Shown: positions 14,646 through 21,233, numbered from the stretch's first letter. The stretch is 21,233 nt of DNA from Methanobacteriota archaeon (GCA_002683155.1 NYST01000061.1:22297-43529), one strand, 5' to 3'. Numbers and translations are program-made. The notes: generated by a model not told the origin, from the letters alone.

Positions 14646-15637
14646 AGCAATGGAGAGACGCAGGCCACGTTGCTAGAAGGACCCTGGAAGGAATCAAGGG
14701 CGAGATTGTTGCTGGTAAGCAATGGTCAGAAGTAATAGATTCAGCTGAGAGATTCATCAGAAGGCATGGTGGCAAGGCGGCATTCCCAGTCACAATCTCA
14801 GTTAATGATATGGCTGCCCACTATACATCGAATACCGAATTGACCCCACCCGATGGTTTTGAGGGAGAGATGGTCTTCCAGAATGGTGATCTTGTCAAGC
14901 TCGATGTTGGAGTTCACATCAAAGGAGCATTGGGTGACAATGCCATGACCATTGAGGTCGGAAATGGAGGGAATCACACCGAGCAAATTAGGGCTGCGAA
15001 AGAAGCCAGAGACGCGGCGATAGAGAAGATGCACCCGGGCACCCCATGGCACGTTATTGGAGAGGCTGCTCAACAAGTATCTGTTGACGCTGGTTTTGAG
15101 CCAATCAGAAATCTAAGTGGTCACAAGATGGAGCGGTGGAACCTACACTCCGGGGTATCGATACCGATGTATGCATGTGGTCCGAATAACCCCGCATACA
15201 AAGGAGAGGTAGAGGTCGGCGGAGTGTATGCTGTAGAGCCATTCAACACCACTGGGAAGACCGGGATGATCGAAAACGTACCTCCTGCTGATTCGTCGAA
15301 CATTCTTCGAGTAACAGGGGATGTTAGGATCAGAAAAGCGTTATCGAAGGGGAAATTGAAGCCTCTTGGTGCAACCATGGCGAGGTATATCGAAGAGCGA
15401 TATAGCACTCTTCCATTCGCAGAAAGGTGGGCATTCCCACTTCTGAGCAAGCCGTTCCCGGAAGAGGACGATGAATCATTGAAGAGGAAATGGAAGGCCC
15501 TTGTGAAGAAGTTGACATCGATTAGGTTCCTTGAGGTCTACAGTGCTCTAAGAGACGTCGATGGAGGTAATGTTGGACAATTCGAGCATACTGTTTTCAT
15601 TACCGAAGGAGGAGCAGAGGTTCTCACTGTAGAGTAA
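14624..15637 (+). CDS. map: Type II methionine aminopeptidase (archaeal)
   Basis: 337 residues; removes the initiator methionine from new proteins in the cytoplasm. The five metal ligands can be read: D94 (KLDVGVHIKG), D105 (LGDNAM), H167 (LSGHKME), E205 (AVEPF) and E321 (QFEHTVFI); the catalytic-site H66 sits in AAHYTSN. The motif order and the large gap between E205 and E321 are those of type II (archaeal and eukaryotic) enzymes. It is about 40 residues longer than the 295-residue P. furiosus enzyme, part of it in the region 210-300. The start ATG follows GAGGAAG by some ten bases and lies inside the end of the YrdC gene. It is the last gene of the plus-strand operon; a T-rich stretch follows at about 15672-15680. 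Confidence 0.96.
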   Translation: MVEEEDLKQWRDAGHVARRTLEGIKGEIVAGKQWSEVIDSAERFIRRHGGKAAFPVTISVNDMAAHYTSNTELTPPDGFEGEMVFQNGDLVKLDVGVHIKGALGDNAMTIEVGNGGNHTEQIRAAKEARDAAIEKMHPGTPWHVIGEAAQQVSVDAGFEPIRNLSGHKMERWNLHSGVSIPMYACGPNNPAYKGEVEVGGVYAVEPFNTTGKTGMIENVPPADSSNILRVTGDVRIRKALSKGKLKPLGATMARYIEERYSTLPFAERWAFPLLSKPFPEEDDESLKRKWKALVKKLTSIRFLEVYSALRDVDGGNVGQFEHTVFITEGGAEVLTVE

Positions 15638-15804
15638 TCTCCCAATAAAAGTAAAGATTAGTAAAATCTGCAATTTTCTCACAACGATTAACTATTGTCG
15701 CCTTTCTGCCCCCACTGTACAGGACGAAAGGTTCTCGCTGAGTGCATCCCATCCCCTCGCATTTATCTCTCTCCTGTACACCTTACTGAGTCAGCCGGAT
15801 GGCT
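15638..15804. other. Convergent intergenic gap (largest in the window)
   Basis: 167 bases between the stops of map (+) and the EamA transporter (-). Its first third is A/T-rich and could terminate transcripts from both sides: CAATTTTCTC at about 15670-15680 read plus, and on the minus strand a T-rich run complementary to 15645-15666. The rest holds a 9-base inverted repeat (see separate entry). No tRNA-like fold or convincing small gene was found. Confidence 0.5.
15716..15780. repeat. 9-base inverted repeat TGTACAGGA ... TCCTGTACA
   Basis: Perfect arms at 15716-15724 and 15772-15780 separated by 47 bases; the arms do not extend further. A match this long is not expected often in a gap of this size. 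It could form a stem with a large loop in a 3' untranslated region, or be a protein-binding pair of half-sites. The loop has no obvious inner hairpin. Confidence 0.45.
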
Positions 15805-16728
15805 CTATTCGGCCGCATCTCTGGTGGATTCGGCAGTGCCGAACACGGTTACGGCAATTATTGCCGCGAATATCAGTGACATACCTCCAATCTGCTGAAC
15901 TGATGGCTTCTCAGAAAGAATGATGACACCCCATAGAATTGTAAGAACCGGTTGGAGAAGGATGGCGAATGAGGTATGGGCGGCTGGAAGCCTGGGTAGG
16001 GCATGTGTGATGGCTATCCAACCAACTACCTGGCAAGAGGCAGCGAGCAGGACGATCCAACCATGTCCTGGCCATGTGAACGTGAAGTCAATGGGTTCAA
16101 TGTCAAGTCTGGAGAGGGGAATTATTCCGACAATGAGAAGTCCCGTTGCTGCTCCAGCGGTAGCATCCAATTGAAGATTTACTGACGGTGCTCGGATTCT
16201 ATTTGAGAATCTGTAGAGGATGAGGAATGAGGAGTAGAATATCGCTGCAACTATCCCTCCTACAACACCCTTTATTGGATCGTCTCCGTATGGTTCATCA
16301 TCCCAAATTCCTGAAATTAATAATAGGCCCAGCATTACCATTGGTAGAGCTAGAAGTATCATTCGATTCGGCCTTTCTCCGAACATCCACCAACTGGCCA
16401 GAGTTACGATAATAACCTGAGAGTTGCCAATCAAAGTTGCGATTCCACTGCCAATGTAGTCTATTGCACTGTGATATCCAGCGAAGTCTATTGCCAGAAG
16501 CAAACCAGCAGAATAGGCAAGCATCCTATGCTTTCTCTCCCTCTGGTCGTCCTGATTCAAGTACCAGACGAGGAATATCAGGATTGGTAGAGCGTATAGC
16601 ATACGGAAGAACGCTCCTGTGATGGGGCTGGTGTCGGATTGAATATACAACAACGGTGCGAAAGAGAGTAGCATAGCTCCGAACAGCGCGATTAGCATGA
16701 TTCGCCGGTCATCGGCCGGCTCAGACAT
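15805..16728 (-). CDS. EamA/DMT-superfamily transporter
   Basis: About 307 residues, with ten likely membrane helices in two repeats of five, as in EamA permeases. The first repeat begins at LIALFGAMLLSFAPLLYI and the second at KGVVGGIVAAIFYSSFLILY; the end of each repeat has the SEKP/GERP pattern (FGERPNR and LSEKPSVQQ) typical of the family. Likely exporter or importer of a small metabolite; the substrate cannot be inferred. A longer frame to 16857 runs into the glutaredoxin gene; ATG 16728 is preferred because GAGGGAT precedes it and the protein then starts at MSEPADDRR, just before helix 1. It begins 8 bases after the glutaredoxin stop, as the last gene of the rpe-bolA-grx-EamA run. Confidence 0.92.
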   Translation of the reverse strand: MSEPADDRRIMLIALFGAMLLSFAPLLYIQSDTSPITGAFFRMLYALPILIFLVWYLNQDDQRERKHRMLAYSAGLLLAIDFAGYHSAIDYIGSGIATLIGNSQVIIVTLASWWMFGERPNRMILLALPMVMLGLLLISGIWDDEPYGDDPIKGVVGGIVAAIFYSSFLILYRFSNRIRAPSVNLQLDATAGAATGLLIVGIIPLSRLDIEPIDFTFTWPGHGWIVLLAASCQVVGWIAITHALPRLPAAHTSFAILLQPVLTILWGVIILSEKPSVQQIGGMSLIFAAIIAVTVFGTAESTRDAAE

Positions 16729-16736
16729 CCAATCCC

Positions 16737-17069
16737 TCACTCTGGAGCAAGGATCTTCTGGAGATCTCCAGACTGATACATCTCTAGAACTATGTCTGAA
16801 CCCCCAATCAGTTCTCCGTTGATAAATACCTGAGGAATGGTTGGGAAGTCTGACCACTCCTTCAAAGCGGGTCTGGCTCTCGGATCAAGTAGGACATTTA
16901 CACAAGCAAATGTCTCCATACCTAGTTCTGCGATTACAGAACTGAGGACTTGGGCACCTCTTGCGGAGAATCCGCACTGAGGCTGTTCTGGTGTGCCCTT
17001 CATAAAAATCACAATTTTATTATCGTCAACAACTTGTTGCAGTTCTTCTGGTGTCCAATCAAAGCTCAT
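16737..17069 (-). CDS. Monothiol CGFS glutaredoxin (Grx4/GLRX5 type)
   Basis: 110 residues, the normal size. The active-site motif CGFS is in PQCGFSARGAQVL (about residues 31-43). The glutathione-binding residues of the family are mostly present: K in FMKGTP, F-P-T-I-P-Q-V-F-I (W-P-T usual) and G-G-S-D-I-V (C is common in place of S). CGFS glutaredoxins carry [2Fe-2S] clusters with glutathione as extra ligand and pair with BolA proteins; the bolA gene directly upstream supports this. Archaea generally lack glutathione, so the thiol used is an open question. The longer frame to 17183 would overlap bolA; ATG 17069 is chosen for AGGAGTGAT before it and because the protein then begins at MSFDWTPEEL. 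5 bases separate it from the bolA stop. Confidence 0.93.
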   Translation of the reverse strand: MSFDWTPEELQQVVDDNKIVIFMKGTPEQPQCGFSARGAQVLSSVIAELGMETFACVNVLLDPRARPALKEWSDFPTIPQVFINGELIGGSDIVLEMYQSGDLQKILAPE

Positions 17070-17074
17070 CTCAA

Positions 17075-17398
17075 TCACTCCTTCCTTGGTCTGCGGATAT
17101 GCACCCCATAGAACTCGTGCTCTTGACCGTGTGGGTCGAAAGCAGTTTGGGTGGAGGCTTCTGCTTGCTCCGGAGTCATGCACTTCAGGTCAAGAGCATG
17201 GACGGTGTTGTTGGAAATGTACTCCTTGAAGTGATTCAGTATTGGTTTCTGTCTCTGCAGTGGCAAAACGCCCTCATAGCTTTCAGATATCACTCTCACA
17301 TGGAAGTGATCGCCGGACCCATGCAAATCGGTAGGTTCGACGATTGCATCGGGAACGACCTTGAGAATCTCTTGCCTCATCCACTCGACCGTCACCAT
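17075..17398 (-). CDS. bolA: BolA-family protein
   Basis: 107 residues. The stretch TDLHGSGDHFHVRVIS, then GVLPLQRQKPI, and VHALDLKCMTPEQ is the standard BolA pattern; the conserved histidine in VHALDLK is the one that helps bind a shared cluster in BolA-glutaredoxin complexes, and the HFHVRV strand is the usual core. BolA proteins act with CGFS glutaredoxins in iron-sulfur trafficking or iron sensing. The family is common in proteobacteria and eukaryotes and rare in archaea. The gene is followed by the glutaredoxin gene with a 5-base gap. A TATA-like TTTATATCC (17420-17428, minus strand) stands about 26 bases before ATG 17398, so it may have its own leaderless promoter in addition to read-through from rpe. 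Confidence 0.93.
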   Translation of the reverse strand: MVTVEWMRQEILKVVPDAIVEPTDLHGSGDHFHVRVISESYEGVLPLQRQKPILNHFKEYISNNTVHALDLKCMTPEQAEASTQTAFDPHGQEHEFYGVHIRRPRKE

Positions 17399-17419
17399 GG
17401 ATTCCTGAAGAAGTGCCTC

Positions 17420-17428
17420 GGATATAAA
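17420..17428 (-). promoter_or_regulatory. TATA box before bolA
   Basis: On the minus strand, TTTATATCC follows the rpe stop directly and its centre is about 26 bases before the bolA ATG, the canonical archaeal TATA-to-start distance for a leaderless transcript. A purine-rich GGAAAT lies upstream as a possible BRE. This is the clearest promoter-like site in the window. Confidence 0.5.
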
Positions 17429-18109
17429 TTAGATTTCCAGAGAGTTGGTAATGGAAACTAGGTTCTCGGCGATTGTTGATTTTTCATTGATTAGTCCTGA
17501 GCCGACTACAGCGATATCAACGCCCCATTCTGCTACCATTGCCGCATTGTGATCTTTTATCCCACCGTCGATCATGAGTTTTGTCTCTCTGCCACCGTTT
17601 TCAATCTGAGAGTCGATAGCCTCGCGGAGCGCTCTTACCTTCCCCTCTACTTCGGGAATGAATGATTGTCCTCCCTTTCCAGGGACAACTGACATTACCA
17701 GAACCAAATCAAGTTCAGATAGGAATGGGAGAAGCCCGTCAATTGGGGTGTCGGGATTAATCACACATCCAGATTGGACTCCTGAGCCGTGCAATTCAGA
17801 AATTAGTTTTGGAAAGTCGTCGACCGCCTCTATGTGTGCAATCACCAAATCGGCTCCAGCATTCGCGTATTGTTCCCATGTCTCTTCGGCATTTGTTACC
17901 ATCAGATGACAATCGATGAACACATCGGAGCCAACTCTTTCTCGAATAGACTTGATCAATGCAGGTCCAAAGGTGATTGTCCGATTGACGACCCAATTTC
18001 CATCCATGACGTCCATGTGCAGCCAACCAATTCCAGCATCGAGTGCCTCGTCGATGGTCTCGCCTAACCTGCAGAAGTCTGCCGTTAGTATGCTGGGTGT
18101 AATTTTCAT
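17429..18109 (-). CDS. rpe: Ribulose-phosphate 3-epimerase
   Basis: 226 residues, typical size. Interconverts ribulose 5-phosphate and xylulose 5-phosphate in the pentose-phosphate pathway. The TIM-barrel motifs are complete: SILTADFCRLGE at the N-terminus, LHMDVMDG with metal ligand H31 and catalytic D33, DCHLMV with H68, MSVVPGKGGQSFI (phosphate/flexible loop, about 139-151), and MIDGGI with D181. MSVVPG replaces the more usual MSVNPG at the loop. ATG 18109 is preceded by GATAAAAGC without a clear ribosome-binding site, so leaderless translation is likely. It is the first gene of the minus-strand run that continues with bolA, and is divergent from thioredoxin (113-base gap). Confidence 0.96.
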   Translation of the reverse strand: MKITPSILTADFCRLGETIDEALDAGIGWLHMDVMDGNWVVNRTITFGPALIKSIRERVGSDVFIDCHLMVTNAEETWEQYANAGADLVIAHIEAVDDFPKLISELHGSGVQSGCVINPDTPIDGLLPFLSELDLVLVMSVVPGKGGQSFIPEVEGKVRALREAIDSQIENGGRETKLMIDGGIKDHNAAMVAEWGVDIAVVGSGLINEKSTIAENLVSITNSLEI

Positions 18110-18212
18110 GCTTTTATCATCGATTGGGAGGGGGTCTCGGTTCTCAATCCCTTCTAATCTGAGCTAACCAATAACACACATGTTGATAGGATGGGAAACT
18201 ATCCATGGGGTT

Positions 18213-18218
18213 AGGTGG
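18213..18218 (+). promoter_or_regulatory. Ribosome-binding site AGGTGG deciding the thioredoxin start
   Basis: AGGTGG ends four bases before ATG 18223. The earlier ATG 18205 has no such site and would add MGLGGI, so 18223 is preferred. Confidence 0.5.
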
Positions 18219-18222
18219 AATA

Positions 18223-18540
18223 ATGGGCAAGGTTGTCGATACTGGTGACACGGACTTTGATGTAACAACAAAGAGCGATGAATGGGTGCTAGCGGATTTC
18301 TGGGCGCCGTGGTGTGGGCCATGCAGAATGGTTGCCCCAGTATTATCTCAGATTGCCGAAGAAAGAGAAATCACGATTGCAAAGGTGAATACCGACGTCA
18401 ACCCCCTCACTTCGGGAAGATTTGGCATCAGGGGCATTCCAGCATTGATACTATTCAAGAACGGCGAGGTGATTGATAGGATGACAGGGGCGATGCCGAA
18501 GCAGAGTATGGATTCGTGGCTAGACAGGCATATGTCCTAG
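18223..18540 (+). CDS. Thioredoxin
   Basis: 105 residues, normal for thioredoxin; cytoplasmic, no signal peptide. The active site WCGPC at about residues 30-34 is preceded by ADFWAPW, and the cis-proline is in IRGIPALILFKNGE. It reduces protein disulfides with electrons from a thioredoxin reductase not present in this window. The start is set by AGGTGG. Its TAG stop shares a CTAG with the stop of the convergent STAND regulator, so the two genes overlap by 4 bases. The gene is divergent from rpe. Confidence 0.96.
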   Translation: MGKVVDTGDTDFDVTTKSDEWVLADFWAPWCGPCRMVAPVLSQIAEEREITIAKVNTDVNPLTSGRFGIRGIPALILFKNGEVIDRMTGAMPKQSMDSWLDRHMS

Positions 18541-20093
18541 TCCACTGAATTGTTCAGTTTTCTCAGTCTCTCTTCGAATGGCTTGCCTACATCTCTCAGT
18601 AGTCTTGATCTGAGGGCCTCGTGCAACCACATCCCTTCTTCCAATTCGAGCATTAGTCCTCTCTCGATTAATTGCACTGGGGGAGTCCCATCGATTTCTG
18701 CGGCCATTGCCAGTTTTTCCCAGGGGACCGGTCGTTCTGAGGTTGCTAGGACTGAGAGTATCTCCCTATGCTCGTCGGGAAGGACATTAAGAATTTCCTC
18801 GTCCAAAAATCTGAGCCAGTCCTCGTGCAGAGTCTGCCCATACATTTCCAGTAATTCTACTGCGAGGGGGTGCCCTCCAGTAACTCTGTGAATATCTGAC
18901 GCCATGGCATTTTCTGGGACTTGTATCATGTCTATCCAAGCTTCAATTTCTTCTTGCGAGAGACCTGATAGGGCCAATTCGGAAACTCTGTCGAGCGTGT
19001 GTACGTGTCTTCTATCATAGAATGCTAGACTTGTTCTAGAAATCATCAGTAGCCTTAGTCTGGTTTTCTCAGCTGTCTGAAGAAGAGCTCCGAAGAGGTG
19101 GTCGCCACTGGTTCCGATATTGTGAACATCATCTAGAACCACAAGAATTTCATCTGACTGGTCTTCACCTTCGATGTCGTTTATGCTATTCTTCTCATCC
19201 AACAGATGTGCTGTTAGCCTCCTCCTGAATGCATCTATTTCCAATCTTGCTGCAGGCTTGTAAGGAAGAGTCTCCAAGATACTGTAAGGATCTTCGGATT
19301 CGTCCGTGATCCCAACTCGATGAAGTATGCTTGTCGCTATTCCTAATGGTGAGTCCCAAGGCTGACAGGGATAGTACATGGTATTGAGATTGGGTTTGTC
19401 GGCCATCATCCCTGAAATCCAATGGGATGCTAGTGTTGTCTTTCCACAACCGGCTATTCCAGAGATAACTAAAAGTGGTTTTTCGGAATTAAACCACTTG
19501 TCCAGTTCTGTCAACTCGTCCTTCCTTCCATGCACTTTGCGTGTCTTTGGAGGATCCGTATGGTATGTGGAATGAGCCCCAGTTAGAACAGAATTTCGGC
19601 TCGTTAGTGGTTTTTCCTCGTTTTTCCTAACTAATGCACCGAATCGGATGTCTCCAAAATTCAGGACTCCTTCGTGTTGGGCGTGCATTAGGATTTGAAG
19701 CAGGCTGAGTCCAGCGTGCAGCTTATTTGCAGCCTCATCGGCCCTGATTTCCAAAACGTTGCCATCCTTCGAACGTATGAGAATATTAAGGGAACGCAGT
19801 TCAGAAATTCTCTCTCTCGCTAGTTCTCTACCATCGTCTGTTAATTGCCATGTTTTTTGCCTACGAGTTTCTCCTCTTACTGATCTACTGTGCTGGGAGA
19901 TGTACCCGTGAGAAATAAGTTGTCTCATCGCCCTTGAGACATTGGGAGGGTGCAACGCGCAAGACTCTGCGATTCCAGAACGAGTTACTTCGGATGTTAC
20001 CGTATAGTGATCGGCTTGGAAGTCTTGTTCCCAAAGATGGAGGACTATTCTATCAGAAACGGGCACATTGGGACGAGGATCATTGCGTGCCAC
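18537..20093 (-). CDS. Winged-helix STAND-type ATPase, probable regulator
   Basis: 518 residues. The N-terminal 95 residues form a MarR-like winged helix (VSRAMRQLISHGYISQHSR, then RQKTWQLTDDGRELARERI as the wing). Then a linker, and a NB-ARC/STAND-like ATPase: Walker A GIAGCGKTT (212-220), Walker B ILVVLDDVHN (316-325), sensor LLMISRTS (R353), GGHPLAVELL (406-415; the GxP motif that names this group in MalT/AP-ATPases), and a second winged helix-like region after it. STAND proteins are ligand-triggered switches that often assemble on binding a signal; no clear sensor repeat follows in the short C-terminus. A role in transcription is inferred from the N-terminal domain; the target is unknown. 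GTG start at 20093; no other start in the first 50 residues is better. Confidence 0.85.
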   Translation of the reverse strand: MARNDPRPNVPVSDRIVLHLWEQDFQADHYTVTSEVTRSGIAESCALHPPNVSRAMRQLISHGYISQHSRSVRGETRRQKTWQLTDDGRELARERISELRSLNILIRSKDGNVLEIRADEAANKLHAGLSLLQILMHAQHEGVLNFGDIRFGALVRKNEEKPLTSRNSVLTGAHSTYHTDPPKTRKVHGRKDELTELDKWFNSEKPLLVISGIAGCGKTTLASHWISGMMADKPNLNTMYYPCQPWDSPLGIATSILHRVGITDESEDPYSILETLPYKPAARLEIDAFRRRLTAHLLDEKNSINDIEGEDQSDEILVVLDDVHNIGTSGDHLFGALLQTAEKTRLRLLMISRTSLAFYDRRHVHTLDRVSELALSGLSQEEIEAWIDMIQVPENAMASDIHRVTGGHPLAVELLEMYGQTLHEDWLRFLDEEILNVLPDEHREILSVLATSERPVPWEKLAMAAEIDGTPPVQLIERGLMLELEEGMWLHEALRSRLLRDVGKPFEERLRKLNNSVD

Positions 20094-20170
20094 GGAATTA
20101 ACGGTGGAGGATTAGAGCATCAAGGTTAGGGACTGAGGGAAGTTTGGTTTTGATGGTGAAATTAGATTTC

Positions 20171-20629
20171 CTAATCCTTCAGCATCATCCTTAATTCTTC
20201 GACTGAACGCTGTTCATCGAAGTACACGACTTCCAGAGAATCATAAAGTTCAGTATCGCCAATTTTCTCAACTAATGGTAAGATCTTTCGATATGTCTCA
20301 ACTGCTTTCTTTTCTGTTTCATAGGCTTCAGCAAGCATCTCCTTGTAGTTGGAGGTGTGGACGATGGGCGTGTCATCACGCTCTGTGATTGCCGTTCCGT
20401 CTAGTTTTACAATGGCGGAACGAACAGTTGCAGCATGAGTGACCGATTCTGTAACCTCATTGTTGAAATGGGCAGTTAGATGAAGCCTATGTATCCCAGA
20501 AACATATGCAGAGTAATGTGCGTACAATGCTATTGCTCTGAGTTCCCATGCAAGTGCTTGATTGAGAGCATTGAGTAGATGTTTCTCGGACATGACTTCT
20601 TCCCCATTCTTTGAATGGGGCCGGGTCAT
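20171..20629 (-). CDS. Ferritin-like (bacterioferritin/Dps-like) protein with altered ligands
   Basis: 152 residues, four-helix ferritin-like fold by pattern: helix A LAWELRAIALYAHYS, helix B HFNNEVTESVTHAAT, helix C EAYETEKKAVETYRKIL, helix D YDSLEVVYFDEQRSVEELRM. Aligned by eye to E. coli bacterioferritin, E29 (E18), Y36 (Y25), H65 (H54), E104 (E94) and E139 (E127) are kept, but the bridging E51 becomes S62 (with E61 beside it) and H130 becomes S142. The diiron site would lack two ligands, unless the alignment shifts. There is no obvious heme methionine. Function may be structural, DNA-protective or iron storage without ferroxidase. ATG 20629 follows GGGAGTG; a later ATG (20593) would remove 12 residues. 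Confidence 0.75.
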   Translation of the reverse strand: MTRPHSKNGEEVMSEKHLLNALNQALAWELRAIALYAHYSAYVSGIHRLHLTAHFNNEVTESVTHAATVRSAIVKLDGTAITERDDTPIVHTSNYKEMLAEAYETEKKAVETYRKILPLVEKIGDTELYDSLEVVYFDEQRSVEELRMMLKD

Positions 20630-20666
20630 TTCAACACTCCCTACGAATGGTATCCCATGTTAGCCG

Positions 20667-20678
20667 GAACATATGTGT
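20667..20678. promoter_or_regulatory. TATA-like CATATG palindrome in divergent gap
   Basis: GAACATATGTGT, centred on CATATG, is about 27 bases before ATG 20701 of the carboxypeptidase gene and about 42 before ATG 20629 of the ferritin-like gene, so it could serve both: a short-leader or leaderless transcript one way and a short-leader one the other way. Confidence 0.4.
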
Positions 20679-20700
20679 CTTGGACCTCTTTCGAAGGAGC

Positions 20701-21233
20701 ATGGGTGCATACGAAGAACTGCTGATGAGGCTGAAGGATATTGACTTGATTGGGCAGATTGGGAGTCTTCTGAGCTGGGACCAGGAGGTAATGATGCCTC
20801 CAAAGGCAGCACTATTGAGAGCAGAGCAGATTGCATGGGTGTCAAAGACCGCCCATGAGAGGCTAACCGACTCAGAGATTGGAGGATTGTTAGAACGTCT
20901 CGAGTCGAATGACGAACTTAGTGATGTTCAGGAAGCGAATATTAGGCTCGCGAGAGAGACTTACGACAGGGCAACAAGGTTGCCAACCGAATTTGTTGAA
21001 GAGATGGCTAAACATAGGTCGAAATCTCTAGTTTCTTGGACCGAAGCTCGTGAAAATGATGATTTCTCCATTTTTCGAGATGATCTTGAGTTATCGATAG
21101 AGCACGCACGGAAGAAGGCGGATTTCTATGGTTACAAGAGTCTGCGATATGATGCTCTCCTTGATTTGTATGAAAGCGGACTTACCGTAGAAAGGTTGGA
21201 CCCACTATTCTCTGGACTCAGAGACAATGTCGC
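20701..21233 (+). CDS. M32 carboxypeptidase (Taq family), N-terminal part
   Basis: The gene runs off the end of the window; about 177 residues are visible of the roughly 500 usual for the family. M32 enzymes are cytoplasmic zinc carboxypeptidases with a HEXXH motif that lies beyond the window. The N-terminus MGAYEELLMRLKDIDLIGQI followed by SLLSWDQEVMMPPKA and RAEQIAWVSKTAHE matches the family start: the W-D-Q-x-x-M-M-P-P/K segment is its hallmark. A later ATRLPTEFVEE segment also fits. ATG 20701 is preceded by AAGGAG but with only one base of spacing; a CATATG box about 27 bases upstream suggests leaderless or near-leaderless transcription. Confidence 0.88.
   Translation, partial: MGAYEELLMRLKDIDLIGQIGSLLSWDQEVMMPPKAALLRAEQIAWVSKTAHERLTDSEIGGLLERLESNDELSDVQEANIRLARETYDRATRLPTEFVEEMAKHRSKSLVSWTEARENDDFSIFRDDLELSIEHARKKADFYGYKSLRYDALLDLYESGLTVERLDPLFSGLRDNV

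Noticed and set aside
15695..15898. Small plus-strand reading frame with a CPHC near its TTG start, resembling half a zinc ribbon
   Set aside because: Most of it runs antisense through the EamA gene, there is no second cysteine pair at a proper distance and no ribosome-binding site; likely a shadow.
16703..16721. GCCGG ... CCGGC inverted repeat in the EamA start region
   Set aside because: Five-base arms inside coding sequence for DDRRIM-like residues; likely codon chance.
15805..16857. Longer EamA reading starting at 16857
   Set aside because: The extra 43 residues lie antisense-free but inside the glutaredoxin gene in another frame and have no membrane helix pattern; ATG 16728 fits.
16737..17183. 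Longer glutaredoxin reading starting at 17183
   Set aside because: It would overlap the 3' part of bolA by over 100 bases and has no family match before MSFDWTPEEL; the ATG at 17069 with AGGAGTGAT fits better.
18185..18203. Short inverted repeat GATAG ... CTATC before the thioredoxin ribosome-binding site
   Set aside because: Only five bases per arm with a nine-base loop; expected by chance.
1..21233. CRISPR array, insertion sequence, tRNA or rRNA
   Set aside because: No regular spaced repeats, transposase motifs, tRNA TPsiC/D-loop pattern or rRNA core sequence were seen on reading both strands.

Overview
The window reads as a gene-dense stretch of archaeal chromosome, most likely from a marine Marine Group II / Poseidoniia-like Euryarchaeon (Thermoplasmatota). 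This placement is inferred from gene content: an archaeal pantoate kinase, a type II methionine aminopeptidase, a probable archaeal RNA polymerase Rpo3 C-terminus and TATA-like boxes about 25-30 bases before starts, mixed with genes of bacterial type (LeuRS, single-chain pyruvate dehydrogenase E1, BolA/CGFS glutaredoxin). No tRNA, rRNA, CRISPR array, insertion sequence or phage gene was seen. Gaps are short (largest 167 bases) and convergent genes end within a few bases of each other.

Layout. 1-1341 (+): end of a probable rpo3 gene, then pantoate kinase of CoA synthesis. 1346-5649 (-): leuS, a DCC-family thiol protein and a homologue of the eukaryotic nuclease CDIN1 (C15orf41), closely spaced in that transcriptional order. 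5723-6430 (+): metallo-beta-lactamase-fold hydrolase. 6432-11396 (-): an acidic zinc-ribbon protein with an EF-hand-like loop and possible TPR end, a GNAT acetyltransferase, aceE and a LETM1-like protein. 11507-15637 (+): UPF1/IGHMBP2-like helicase, RDD membrane protein, YrdC-domain protein and methionine aminopeptidase, forming a tight operon with AGGTG ribosome-binding sites. 15638-15804: the largest gap, holding a 9-base inverted repeat. 15805-18109 (-): rpe, bolA, CGFS glutaredoxin and an EamA transporter, with a good internal TATA box before bolA. 18223-18540 (+): thioredoxin, sharing a CTAG with the stop codon of a convergent winged-helix/STAND ATPase. 20171-20629 (-): ferritin-like protein with altered iron ligands. 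20701-end (+): start of an M32 carboxypeptidase.

Themes. Several genes touch central carbon and CoA metabolism (pantoate kinase, AceE, Rpe), thiol/iron-sulfur handling (DCC protein, glutaredoxin, BolA, thioredoxin, ferritin-like protein), and translation or protein maturation (LeuRS, YrdC, MAP, UPF1-like helicase). The most striking items are an archaeal protein with a LETM1-like signature directly after aceE, a PD-(D/E)XK nuclease of the CDIN1 family with an arginine-rich tail in a leuS operon, and a BolA-glutaredoxin pair in an archaeon. Several starts were moved from the longest reading frame to codons with a better ribosome-binding site or family fit; these are noted per gene.
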